In this document: one piece after another, positions 1-6,355 of the stretch | Numbering within the stretch: position 1 is the first letter of the stretch | How the letters are laid out: each line of letters opens with the position of its first letter | Made by a program: the position numbers and the translations under genes | Notes under the pieces: model-generated | Told to the model about the DNA's origin: nothing | The model's input: only the letters and a program-made list of their open reading frames with translations | Databases searched by the model: none | Assembly: GCA_022848785.1 (NCBI GenBank) | Contig: JAJISK010000049.1 | Coordinates: forward strand, 1-7,059 | DNA: 7,059 nt | Reading direction: 5' to 3' | Source: Thermoplasmatota archaeon | GTDB taxonomy: Archaea > Thermoplasmatota > Thermoplasmata > RBG-16-68-12 > JAJISG01

Positions 1-269
1 ACATCCGCCATATCATGCTCGTCTCGGACATGATGACGAACGACGGGGACGTCAAGGCCATCGGGCGCCACGGCATCTCCGGCCGGAAGTCCAGCGTCCT
101 GGCTCGGGCGGCGTTCGAGATTACCTCGCACCATCTGCTGAAGGCCGCCGTGACGGGGGAGGTGGACTACCTGGACGGGGTGGCGGAGAACGTCATCGTC
201 GGGCAGCCAGTCACCCTCGGTACCGGGGCCGTGAACCTGGTCTACCGGACGTCGGCCAAGGAAGGGTAG
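1..269 (+). CDS. rpoA2: DNA-directed RNA polymerase subunit A'' (RpoA2), C-terminal end, 5' truncated by window
   Basis: This is the last ~88 codons of the split largest RNA polymerase subunit, which forms the C-terminal part of the clamp/jaw region in archaeal RNAP (equivalent to the C-terminal part of bacterial beta' and eukaryotic Rpb1). The reading frame is open from base 3 and ends at TAG 267-269. The ATG at 15 is internal: the codons before it (IRHI) continue the conserved family sequence. Visible signatures are [10 protein letters not shown], the invariant [19 protein letters not shown], and the C-terminal block with [10 protein letters not shown] and LGTGAV. A split A'' subunit is an archaeal hallmark. 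The next gene starts 3 bp after the stop, so the two are co-transcribed. The gene begins outside the window, so nothing can be said of its full length or of any intein. Confidence 0.96.
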   Translation, partial: IRHIMLVSDMMTNDGDVKAIGRHGISGRKSSVLARAAFEITSHHLLKAAVTGEVDYLDGVAENVIVGQPVTLGTGAVNLVYRTSAKEG

Positions 270-272
270 ACC

Positions 273-548
273 TTGGCGGATCTCGCCGGCCCCCTGCGCC
301 GAGCCATCGAAACGGGCCAGGTGGTCCTCGGCCTGCGTCAGGTGCGTCGGGCCCTCCAATCGGACCAAGCGCGCCTCGTTATCAGGGCCAGCAACTGCCC
401 CGATGAGTTTTTAGGGGCACCGGAGGACGTGCCCGTCGAGGAGTTCCCGGGCAGCAACGTGGAACTGGGGGCGGCCTGCGGGAAGCCCTTCTCCGTCTCC
501 GCCGTTGCCGTTCTGGACCCCGGAAAATCCAAGATCTTGAAACGGTAG
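273..548 (+). CDS. rpl30e: Ribosomal protein L30e (eL30) family
   Basis: This 91-residue protein has the length and sequence of archaeal L30e, a component of the large ribosomal subunit and a member of the L7Ae/L30e/Gadd45 RNA-binding fold. Family features visible are the N-terminal TGQVVLGLRQV helix region, LVIRASNCP (the conserved L30e/L7Ae strand and loop), and PGSNVELGAACGKPFSVSAV followed by LDPGKSKIL at the C-terminus. The start is a TTG at 273, three bases after the rpoA2 stop. A purine-rich GGAAGGG at 260-266 inside the rpoA2 tail is a plausible Shine-Dalgarno element, implying translational coupling. Position between rpoA2 and nusA is the classical archaeal arrangement and supports L30e over the paralogue L7Ae. 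Confidence 0.93.
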   Translation: MADLAGPLRRAIETGQVVLGLRQVRRALQSDQARLVIRASNCPDEFLGAPEDVPVEEFPGSNVELGAACGKPFSVSAVAVLDPGKSKILKR

Positions 549-552
549 GTGA
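548..552 (+). promoter_or_regulatory. Ribosome binding site for the nusA-like gene
   Basis: GGTGA, preceded by TA, matches the GGAGGTGAT core complementary to the archaeal 16S rRNA 3' end and sits 4 nt before ATG 557. It overlaps the rpl30e stop codon (546-548), so termination and re-initiation are probably coupled. Confidence 0.6.
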
Positions 553-556
553 CGGG

Positions 557-982
557 ATGGCGGCCATCACCTTCACGGGGGAGACCCTACGGCAGATGAC
601 CCTCTTTCAGGACCTCACCAAGATCCCCCCCATCGACTGCCTGGAGTCCGAGTCCAAGATCCTGTACGTGGTCAAGGAGGGGGAGATTGGCCCGGCCGTG
701 GGCAAGGGCGGCCAGAACGTGAACAAACTCCGGCGGGTCCTTCACAGGGAGGTCCAGGTGGTAGAGCACAGCGAGGACCCCATCCGGTTCATCAAGAACA
801 TTTTCCGCAATTACGGCGTCCGTGAGGTGACGTTCGAGGAGCGCGGCGAGACCACCCATGCTTCGGTCCAGGTCGACCCCCTGCGGAAGGGTCGCGCCAT
901 CGGGAAGGAGGGAAACAATCTCCGCCTCGCACGGGAGCTCATCAGCCGGCACCACGACGTCCAGAGCGTCGTCATTGTCTGA
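557..982 (+). CDS. nusA: Archaeal NusA-like transcription factor, two KH domains
   Basis: The 141-residue protein matches the short archaeal NusA homologue, which has only the two KH RNA-binding domains and lacks the bacterial N-terminal RNAP-binding, S1 and acidic repeat regions. KH1 carries the GXXG loop GKGG at residues 49-52, within a block running VGKGGQNVNKLR. KH2 carries GKEG at 116-119, within GRAIGKEGNNLRLAREL. Archaeal NusA is thought to act in transcription elongation or termination or in RNA binding with the RNA polymerase; its exact role is less settled than in bacteria. ATG 557 is 8 bp after the rpl30e stop and has a good ribosome binding site. Gene order rpoA2-rpl30e-nusA agrees fully. 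Directly downstream, rps12 would be expected, but ksgA is found instead. Confidence 0.95.
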   Translation: MAAITFTGETLRQMTLFQDLTKIPPIDCLESESKILYVVKEGEIGPAVGKGGQNVNKLRRVLHREVQVVEHSEDPIRFIKNIFRNYGVREVTFEERGETTHASVQVDPLRKGRAIGKEGNNLRLARELISRHHDVQSVVIV

Positions 983-1012
983 TACCACGATCCCGCAACC
1001 TACGGTGCAGCC

Positions 1013-1822
1013 ATGAAGGCGGGACAGATTCAAGAGATACTGCGCGAGCTGGGGACTCGACCCTCGAAGCGATTGGGCCAGCATTTTCTCCTATCCAATG
1101 CCGTGGCCGAGGAGATCGTGGCCTTGGGTGAGATCCAGGCGGGGGAGACCGTCTTGGAAGTGGGGCCGGGTGTGGGCATCCTCACCGCGCCTCTCCTGGA
1201 CCGGACCCGGAACCTGATCGCCGTCGAGAAGGATCCACTCCTGGCCCAATACCTTCGGAAGCGGTTCCCGCAACTCGACCTCCTGGTCGGAGATGTCCTT
1301 CGTGTCACGCTGCCCCCATACGAGAAGGTGGTCAGCAATCTCCCCTTCGAAATCTCCTCCCCCTTCCTGGGACGCCTTCTCGAGATCCCCTTCGAACGGG
1401 CCGTCCTGACCCTGCAGCAAGAGTTTGCAGAGCGGGTCGTGGCGGAGGCTGGAACCAGGGCGTATTCCCGGTTGTCCGTGAAGTTCCACTATCGAGCCAA
1501 GGCCCAGCTTCGGCGGACGATCCCGCGCTCGGCCTTCTGGCCCGCTCCTGAGGTCGATGCCGCCGTCGTCCAGATTGACGCGAGAGATCCACCCTTTTCG
1601 GTCGACCGGGACACATACTTCCGGGTCGTCGACGCCCTGTTTCTGCATCGCCGGAAGACCGCCCTGAATGCCCTCCGCCTCGCCGCAACCTCCCTGGGTC
1701 GGCCGGAAGGGGCAATCGAGGAGGCTCTCCAGGGAGACCCCCTCGCCAGACTGCGGGCCGATGGGATGCAGCCCGAGGAGATGGCCGGATTGACCCACCG
1801 ACTCTTCCCTTCGAAAGATTAA
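1013..1822 (+). CDS. rsmA: 16S rRNA (adenine-N6,N6)-dimethyltransferase, RsmA/KsgA/Dim1 family
   Basis: This 269-residue protein is of the usual length for the KsgA/Dim1 family, which dimethylates the two adjacent adenosines in the terminal hairpin of 16S rRNA (helix 45) using S-adenosylmethionine, late in small-subunit maturation. Visible motifs in order: KRLGQHFL at residues 19-26; SAM-binding LEVGPGVGILT at 48-58; acidic motif II VEKD at 71-74; motif III GD at 93-94; catalytic NLPF at 109-112; LQQEFAERVV with YSRLSVK at 134-157; and the C-terminal FLHRRKTALNAL at 210-221. The start ATG lies 30 bp after nusA, with only a weak GGTG (1004-1007) as ribosome binding site. In many euryarchaea this gene sits in a rpl21e-rpoF-DUF655 cluster, so its place beside nusA is a rearrangement. 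The downstream coiled-coil gene begins 30 bp after the stop. Confidence 0.96.
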   Translation: MKAGQIQEILRELGTRPSKRLGQHFLLSNAVAEEIVALGEIQAGETVLEVGPGVGILTAPLLDRTRNLIAVEKDPLLAQYLRKRFPQLDLLVGDVLRVTLPPYEKVVSNLPFEISSPFLGRLLEIPFERAVLTLQQEFAERVVAEAGTRAYSRLSVKFHYRAKAQLRRTIPRSAFWPAPEVDAAVVQIDARDPPFSVDRDTYFRVVDALFLHRRKTALNALRLAATSLGRPEGAIEEALQGDPLARLRADGMQPEEMAGLTHRLFPSKD

Positions 1823-1852
1823 AGCCGTTCCAAGGAGAGTGGTTGTGGCGCG

Positions 1853-2719
1853 ATGGCCCGGAAAGAGGACCTCACCGAACGGCAGCAAGCAGAGCGGCGG
1901 TATCAGAGCCTGGTCGAAAAGCGGGACCACTTCAACGTGGAAGCGCGAGCTGTCCGGGAGGAACGGGATCTACTCAACAGGAAGAAGGCCCAGGTGCGCC
2001 AGCAGGCGAACGCGATTCGCGATCGCCGATCTCGGCTCCTCAAAGAGGTCCGGGACCACAAGGCGAAGCGGAACGACCTCCAACGACGCGCCAAGGAGCT
2101 CATCCAGATCAAGGGGAAGCTTCGTGGCCGTCTGAAGGGCGGGGTCGAGGCCCAGGTCCAGAAGCGCCGGGATCAGGCGACGAAGCTGGAGACGCAGCAA
2201 CAGACCCAGTCGCTCAGCCTTACCGAGGAGAGCCGCTTGCTGGAGAACCTGCGGGGGGCCCGCAAGGAACTCGCGGAGCTGGAGGCCCTGCAGCGGGAAC
2301 ACGAGTCGGTCCTCAGAGAGGTCGGGGACGTCGACGTCGCCATCGACGACCACTTCCAACGGGCCGAGGCCGAGCACCAGGAGGTCGTCGCCAAGTCCGA
2401 ACAGGCCCAGGCCCACCGCCGCGAGCTGGACGAGAAGCTGGACGAAGTGTCTGTGCTCATCGCAGAGGCCAACCGCATCCACAAGCTCTTCGTGAAGGTC
2501 AGGGAGAGGGCGGACCACTTCCACCAACGGGCCATGGAGATGCGCAAGGAGATCATCTCGATCAAGCGATCCCGGCGTCAGGAACGCGCTGAAGCGAAGG
2601 CGCTCGTGAAGCGGCAGAAGGCCGTCGTCCGCGAAGCACTCGAGGACGAAGAGAAGCTGGACGAAGCGGCGGATGAGGCCATTGCCACCCTTCGGAAAGG
2701 CGGGAAACTGGAGCTCTAG
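1853..2719 (+). CDS. Archaeal coiled-coil protein, COG1340-like (function unknown)
   Basis: The 288-residue product is almost entirely charged, K/R/E/Q-rich helix with no signal peptide or membrane segment. Long coiled coils span roughly residues 5-95, 100-155 and 165-280, with likely breaks near the glycines at 96-97 and at GDVDVAIDD (158-166). The segment at 112-134 (LETQQQTQSLSLTEESRLLENLR split across a hinge) resembles the central signature I recall for COG1340, a widespread archaeal coiled-coil family that databases sometimes mislabel phosphoserine phosphatase; there is no HAD motif here, so that label is wrong. Function is unknown; the shape would suit a structural or nucleoprotein-associated role, which is inference. 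ATG 1853 has AAGGAGA at 1832-1838, rather far upstream (14 nt). The next gene follows after 2 bp, so it is probably co-transcribed with the nucleotidyltransferase. Confidence 0.85.
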   Translation: MARKEDLTERQQAERRYQSLVEKRDHFNVEARAVREERDLLNRKKAQVRQQANAIRDRRSRLLKEVRDHKAKRNDLQRRAKELIQIKGKLRGRLKGGVEAQVQKRRDQATKLETQQQTQSLSLTEESRLLENLRGARKELAELEALQREHESVLREVGDVDVAIDDHFQRAEAEHQEVVAKSEQAQAHRRELDEKLDEVSVLIAEANRIHKLFVKVRERADHFHQRAMEMRKEIISIKRSRRQERAEAKALVKRQKAVVREALEDEEKLDEAADEAIATLRKGGKLEL

Positions 2720-2721
2720 CC

Positions 2722-3804
2722 ATGAAGGCGGTGGTCCTGGCGGGGGGATACGGGACGAGGCTCCGGCCTCTGACCGAGACGGTTCCCAAGCCCCTGTTGC
2801 CCGTGGCGGGGGTGCCGTGCATCGACTACGTGCTCCGCTCCCTGGCCTCCGCGGACTTTCGCGAGATCATCGTCGCAACGAGTTACATGTCGGATCGGGT
2901 CATCAAGCGGATCGGAGACGGCCTTGACTACGGCGCCTCGATCCTGTACTCCTTCGAGGCCGTCCCCGCGGGAACCGCCGGGGCCGTGAAGACCCTCGAA
3001 GACTTCGTGGACGGGACCTTCGTGGTCGCGAGCGGCGACGTCCTGGCGGATGTGAACCTCCAGAAGCTCTTCAACGGTCACACCCGAAGCGGGGCCCTCG
3101 CTACGATGGCCCTCACCCGTGCCGAGGACACGCGCCAGTTCGGAGTGGTGGAGGTGGACGCGGAGGGCCGCCTCGTCCGGTTTCAGGAGAAGCCCGCGCC
3201 CGAGGAGGCCTTCTCGGACCTGATCAATGCGGGTATCTACGTCCTCGAACCCGAGGTGCTTGCGTTCGTGCCGGAACGGAAGACCTTCGATTTCTCCAAG
3301 GACCTCTTCCCCCTCTTGTTGGAAGAGGGCGAAGCGCTATACGGCATGGAACTGGAGGGGCTCTGGATGGACATTGGTCGGCCCGAGGACCTCTGGCGGG
3401 CGAGCCTGGAAGTGATCCGGCGAACCGGGACCGAGGTTGCCTTAGAAGGGGTGAAGAGCGAAGGACCAGTCCTCATTTCCCCGGAAGTCCGGATCAACGA
3501 GGGGGTCGAGATCGAGGGCCCCAGCTACGTCGGTCGGGGGGCCACCCTCTCGAAGGGCGTTCGCGTGCGCCGGTCGTGCGTGTACGACGGGGTGTTCCTG
3601 GATCGAGACGTGGACTTGGAGGACTCGATCGTCATGGAGGGGGGCCACATCGGTTGGCGGAGCCGCGTCCGGGGGAGCGTCCTGTCGACCGCCTGCATAG
3701 TGGACGAGGACGTCGAGATCCTCGACAGCGTCCTCGGGGACGCGATGCACGTCCGGGCCCACTCCCGGCTGGAGGGCGCTAGCCTGGCTCCTCCCGCGGA
3801 GTGA
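2722..3804 (+). CDS. Sugar-phosphate nucleotidyltransferase with C-terminal left-handed beta-helix
   Basis: This 360-residue enzyme belongs to the family that joins a hexose-1-phosphate to an NTP, releasing pyrophosphate and giving an NDP-sugar for glycan or glycolipid synthesis. The Rossmann-like catalytic domain spans about residues 1-235: LAGGYGTRLRPLT (6-18, the nucleotide-binding loop), PKPLLPV (22-28), PAGTAGAVK (82-90), SGDVLAD (104-110, D106 a probable metal ligand), QEKP (155-158), NAGIYVLEPEVL (169-180) and WMDIGRPED (215-223). Residues about 240-355 are hexapeptide-like repeats forming a left-handed beta-helix, seen as repeated V/I-x-x-S/G patterns. Architecture resembles mannose-1-phosphate guanylyltransferases and glucose-1-phosphate thymidylyl/uridylyltransferases; the sugar and base cannot be decided from sequence. 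ATG 2722 is 2 bp after the coiled-coil gene, with GGAG at 2709-2712 as ribosome binding site. The last 26 bp overlap the end of hutI on the opposite strand. Confidence 0.92.
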   Translation: MKAVVLAGGYGTRLRPLTETVPKPLLPVAGVPCIDYVLRSLASADFREIIVATSYMSDRVIKRIGDGLDYGASILYSFEAVPAGTAGAVKTLEDFVDGTFVVASGDVLADVNLQKLFNGHTRSGALATMALTRAEDTRQFGVVEVDAEGRLVRFQEKPAPEEAFSDLINAGIYVLEPEVLAFVPERKTFDFSKDLFPLLLEEGEALYGMELEGLWMDIGRPEDLWRASLEVIRRTGTEVALEGVKSEGPVLISPEVRINEGVEIEGPSYVGRGATLSKGVRVRRSCVYDGVFLDRDVDLEDSIVMEGGHIGWRSRVRGSVLSTACIVDEDVEILDSVLGDAMHVRAHSRLEGASLAPPAE

Positions 3805-5092
3805 GGCGTCCCCCGCGGGCGACCACCGCGCCGTCCTTGATGACGGTGTGGGCGAGGTTTCGGGCGATCCCATAGGGAATCTCCGGGACTTCCCGGGCCT
3901 CGAGGACCACAAGATCCCCCCGCTTGCCTGGTTCCACGGAGCCGACCTCCGAGGCGAGACCCACGGCCCACGCGGCGTTCCACGTGGCCGCGGAAACGGC
4001 CTCCTCCGGGCGCATCCGGAGGCGGTAGCAGGCGAGGGAGATTACGAAGAGCATGGATTCAATCCAGGCGTTCGGGGAGAGGTCGGTGCCGAGGGCCACG
4101 GACACGCCGGTTTCAATCATCCGACGGGCGTCGGCGTAAGGCAGGTCAAACAGGCTGAAGGATGTCCCGGGAAGGACGACGGCCAACGTTCCGCTTTCGG
4201 CCAGCGCGTGAAGTCCCCTTTCCCCGGCGAAGAGAAGGTGGTCGGCCGTAACGGCCCGCACGTCCGCGGCCAGTTCGGCGCCTCCCGACGCGGTGAGCTC
4301 ATCGGCGTGCACCTTCGAGGGTAAACCCGCTTCCTGCCCCGCCAGGAGGATGCGGCGTCCCTGCTCGGGGTTGAAGAACCCGCTCTCTACGAAGACGTCG
4401 CAGTACCGCGCGAGGCCTTGGTCGGCCACGGTAGGGATGAGGGTGTCCACGAGGGTGTCCACGTATCCCTCGGCGTCCGAAGCGAACTCAGGAGGAATCG
4501 CGTGGGCTCCTAGGAACGTGGGCACGAGGGTGGTGGGGACCTGGTCGTCCAGTCGCGCGATCGCCGCGAGCATCCTGGTCTCCGATTCCTCGTCTAGGCC
4601 ATATCCCGACTTAACCTCCGCCGTGGTGGTCCCGTGCGCGATCATCCGGCGGAGTCGAGGCACCGTTTCCTCGACGATCTCCTCCTCCGAGGCGGCTCGC
4701 ACCGCCCGAACGGTTCGGAGGATGCCCCCGCCTTCCCGTGCGATTTCCCGATAGGATTTCCCCTTCAGTCGGTCGGCGAGCTCCCCTGCCCGAGACCCGA
4801 CGAAAGCAGCGTGGGAGTGGGCGTCCACCAGACCCGGGAGGACCAGACGGCCTCCGGCATCCAGGATGTCCACGCCGCGTGCTTCCCGCACGACCTGCGC
4901 CTCGGGTCCCACCTGGGTGACAATCCCCCTCTCGATGAGGACTGCCGCGCCATCCTGGACCCCCAGGTCCAGGAGGGACTTCCCTCGCCTCGGCCGGCGA
5001 TATCCGCCCAGCGTCAGGAGCCGGCCGATATTCCGAACGAGGAGATCCCCCCCGTCCCAAGGCCCGGACGCCGACTCAAGGTTCGCGCTCAA
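3779..5092 (-). CDS. hutI: Imidazolonepropionase (HutI), histidine degradation
   Basis: The 437-residue protein is an amidohydrolase-superfamily enzyme that hydrolyses 4-imidazolone-5-propanoate to N-formimino-L-glutamate, the third step of histidine breakdown. HutI signatures: LPGLVDAHSHAAFVGSR at 85-101 with metal ligands H92 and H94; GGGILRTVRAVR at 121-132; GTTTAEVKSGYGLD at 154-167; TFLGAHAIPPEF at 192-203; VHADE at 261-265 (H262, E265); ADHL at 283-286 (H285); PGTSFSL at 308-314; and GTDLSPN at 335-341 with D337. The usual Cys in CDVFCE is Val here (CDVFVESGFF). It is slightly longer than the typical ~405-420 residues because of an N-terminal extension. The start is TTG 5092 (read on the minus strand), with GGGAG 6 nt upstream inside the mevalonate kinase gene; the genes overlap by 17 bp. 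No hutH, hutU or formiminoglutamate-processing gene is in the window. The C-terminus overlaps the convergent nucleotidyltransferase. Confidence 0.94.
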   Translation of the reverse strand: MSANLESASGPWDGGDLLVRNIGRLLTLGGYRRPRRGKSLLDLGVQDGAAVLIERGIVTQVGPEAQVVREARGVDILDAGGRLVLPGLVDAHSHAAFVGSRAGELADRLKGKSYREIAREGGGILRTVRAVRAASEEEIVEETVPRLRRMIAHGTTTAEVKSGYGLDEESETRMLAAIARLDDQVPTTLVPTFLGAHAIPPEFASDAEGYVDTLVDTLIPTVADQGLARYCDVFVESGFFNPEQGRRILLAGQEAGLPSKVHADELTASGGAELAADVRAVTADHLLFAGERGLHALAESGTLAVVLPGTSFSLFDLPYADARRMIETGVSVALGTDLSPNAWIESMLFVISLACYRLRMRPEEAVSAATWNAAWAVGLASEVGSVEPGKRGDLVVLEAREVPEIPYGIARNLAHTVIKDGAVVARGGRLTPREEPG

Positions 5093-6008
5093 GCTGGACT
5101 CCCGTGGGGACCGTAGAGACCGCGAAGGCGCTCCCTCCCGCGCTCCTGAGGGCCTGTGTTACCCCAACTGGGTCATTGGTCAGGGCGATCATGCTACCTC
5201 CGCCGCCTGCGCCCGTCAGCTTTGCCCCGAAGGAGAACGGCATGCTGGCCGCCACAAGCTTGTCCAAGGCGACATGGCCCACGCCGAGTGCGTTCAGGAG
5301 GCGATGATTCTCCAGCATCAGCTCACCCCCTCGTTCAAGGTCGCCCCGCCGAAGGGCCTCGACTCCTTCCAACGCGATCTCGCCAATGCGCTCAACCGCC
5401 TTCCGAGCCACCGCCTGGGCCTCCACGCGTCTCCTGACCTGCGCCACGAGGGGGCCGGTGGACGCCTCGATCCCCGTGCTTCCCACCACGAACGTCATCT
5501 CCGGCAGGGGGGAGCTATGCAGGTTCCAGCGGGTCTCTCCCTTCTCGATGCTCCACAGGAAGTTCTCCTCCCGCTCCTTGAGCAGCAGGATCCCCCCACC
5601 GTGGGTGGCCGTCGTCGTGTCGATGGGACTCGCCCGACCCTGGACGGCGTGTTCGACCTCGAATCCCATCCGGGCGATTTCCTTCTCCCGGAGGGGTCCC
5701 GGGGCGCCCTGAAGGCAGGCGAGCAGGCCGACGGTCACCGCCGCGGAAGACCCCATTCCCGAGGCCATGGGAAGGTCGGATTGGGTGGTCAGAGTGAGGG
5801 GTTCATCGTGGTTCGTGGCCCGGAGTGCTTCGGCCACGTACGGGTAACGTCCTTCCTCCAGGGGATGCCCGTTGACCTCCGTCCGCCTACCCGGCCGTGC
5901 CTCCACCCGTGTTCGCCGGGAGATGGCCACGGAGAGGGCGGGCTCGCCGAAGACCACAGCGTGTTCGCCATAGAGAATGAGCTTGCCCGGGGCGGATGCG
6001 GCGACCAA
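5076..6008 (-). CDS. mvk: Mevalonate kinase (GHMP family)
   Basis: The 310-residue protein is the ATP-dependent kinase that phosphorylates mevalonate to 5-phosphomevalonate in isoprenoid (archaeal ether-lipid) synthesis. All three GHMP motifs are present: motif 1 SAPGKLILYGEHAVVFGEP at 5-23; motif 2 LPMASGMGSSAAVTVGLL at 79-96 (ATP-binding loop); motif 3 KLTGAGGGGSMIAL at 263-276. The block QGRASPIDTTTATHGGG at 123-139 is the archaeal MVK version of the catalytic segment, with D130 the likely catalytic base by analogy with the Methanocaldococcus enzyme. The start is TTG 6008: an in-frame TAA lies only nine codons upstream and no ATG or GTG lies between. GGGAG at 6013-6017 precedes it by 4 nt. 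It lies 35 bp after the small coiled-coil gene and overlaps hutI by 17 bp. Canonical MVK differs from the mevalonate 3-kinase route of Thermoplasma. Confidence 0.95.
   Translation of the reverse strand: MVAASAPGKLILYGEHAVVFGEPALSVAISRRTRVEARPGRRTEVNGHPLEEGRYPYVAEALRATNHDEPLTLTTQSDLPMASGMGSSAAVTVGLLACLQGAPGPLREKEIARMGFEVEHAVQGRASPIDTTTATHGGGILLLKEREENFLWSIEKGETRWNLHSSPLPEMTFVVGSTGIEASTGPLVAQVRRRVEAQAVARKAVERIGEIALEGVEALRRGDLERGGELMLENHRLLNALGVGHVALDKLVAASMPFSFGAKLTGAGGGGSMIALTNDPVGVTQALRSAGGSAFAVSTVPTGVQLEREP
5099..5103 (-). promoter_or_regulatory. Ribosome binding site deciding the hutI TTG start
   Basis: GGGAG read on the minus strand lies 6 nt before TTG 5092, within the 3' end of the mevalonate kinase gene. 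It supports the TTG start and points to translational coupling across the 17-bp overlap. Confidence 0.5.
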
Positions 6009-6012
6009 CGGT

Positions 6013-6017
6013 CTCCC
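6013..6017 (-). promoter_or_regulatory. Ribosome binding site for the mvk TTG start
   Basis: GGGAG on the minus strand sits 4 nt before TTG 6008. It is the only Shine-Dalgarno-like element between the upstream in-frame stop and the conserved SAPGK motif, so it fixes the unusual start. Confidence 0.5.
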
Positions 6018-6038
6018 AAACCCGAGCGCCGTTTAACC

Positions 6039-6045
6039 TTTTATT
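6039..6045 (-). promoter_or_regulatory. Possible weak TATA element upstream of mvk
   Basis: AATAAAA read on the minus strand is an A+T island in G+C-rich DNA that overlaps the stop of the small coiled-coil gene, about 34 nt before the mvk start. It could serve as a second promoter giving mvk-hutI their own transcript. Because mvk has a Shine-Dalgarno element and follows the upstream gene by 35 bp, read-through from 6334 is also likely. On the plus strand the same bases form a short T-run, but no plus-strand gene ends nearby. Confidence 0.25.
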
Positions 6046-6334
6046 AGACGCGTGCCTCGTACTCCTGCGCCTTCAGTTCGAGGCGGCGAGCCTTGTCCTC
6101 CAGCTTCTCGGCATTGGCGCGGAGGGTCAGCGCCTTTGCGTTCAGCTTGGCGGCCTTGGCCTTGAGCTTACTGGCCTTTTCCTGGTAGGTGGCCTTCTTC
6201 TGGGCCTCCTTGGCCTCCTGGAGGCTCGTCTCGTGGTCCACGTCCTCGTGGACCGCCTCAGGTGGGACCGGGGCCTGCGGAGCGGCGGGGGCTTCCGAGG
6301 GGGCGTCCTCCCAGGGGCGCTCCTCTTCCATCAT
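6044..6334 (-). CDS. Small Ala/Leu-heptad coiled-coil protein (function unknown)
   Basis: I do not recognise this 96-residue protein as a named family. Residues 1-40 are acidic and Pro/Ala-rich (MMEEERPWEDAPSEAP, then APVPPEAVHEDVDHE) and probably disordered. Residues about 42-95 form one continuous basic helix with strikingly regular heptads of the form A-x-x-L-x-x-x: successive units ASKLKAK, AAKLNAK, ALTLRAN, AEKLEDK, ARRLELK, AQEYEAR. Ala in one core position and Leu in the other is the Alacoil pattern, suggesting tight helix-helix packing and self-association. No signal peptide or membrane segment is visible. Either ATG of the MM pair (6334 or 6331) could be used; the first fits a leaderless transcript from the TATA box at 6356-6364. 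It appears to be the first gene of the unit with mvk and hutI. The strong promoter and clean open frame support a real gene. Confidence 0.75.
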   Translation of the reverse strand: MMEEERPWEDAPSEAPAAPQAPVPPEAVHEDVDHETSLQEAKEAQKKATYQEKASKLKAKAAKLNAKALTLRANAEKLEDKARRLELKAQEYEARV

Positions 6335-6355
6335 GGGCCCTCGTCCCGCGGGAGC

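Noticed and set aside
1816..1825. A TATA-like AGATTAAAGC just before the coiled-coil gene.
   Set aside because: It overlaps the rsmA stop, matches the consensus poorly, and a start 26 nt downstream would remove the AAGGAGA ribosome binding site; read-through from rsmA is simpler.
1091..1930. A 279-codon open frame on the minus strand opposite rsmA.
   Set aside because: It overlaps the whole rsmA gene, shows no domain, and is a G+C-rich antisense shadow; no promoter or ribosome binding site fits it.
1843..2592. A 249-codon plus-strand frame overlapping the coiled-coil gene.
   Set aside because: Its product is a Gly/Arg/Pro-rich frame-shift shadow of the coiled-coil gene, which has a better start and a coherent helical sequence.
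1853..2719. Annotation of the coiled-coil gene as phosphoserine phosphatase.
   Set aside because: There is no HAD-type DxDxT motif or any other phosphatase signature; the protein is coiled coil throughout.
4435..4475. Short tandem repeat-like GAGGGTGTCCACG units in hutI.
   Set aside because: Two near-identical copies encode the repeated VDTLVDTL of the protein, which lies in the normal alignment region; it is coding, not a mobile or regulatory repeat.
4866..6047. A 393-codon open frame on the plus strand opposite mvk and hutI.
   Set aside because: It is antisense to two genes with full family motifs; its predicted protein is Pro/Arg/Gly-rich low-complexity sequence with no recognisable domain, as expected of G+C-rich antisense frames.
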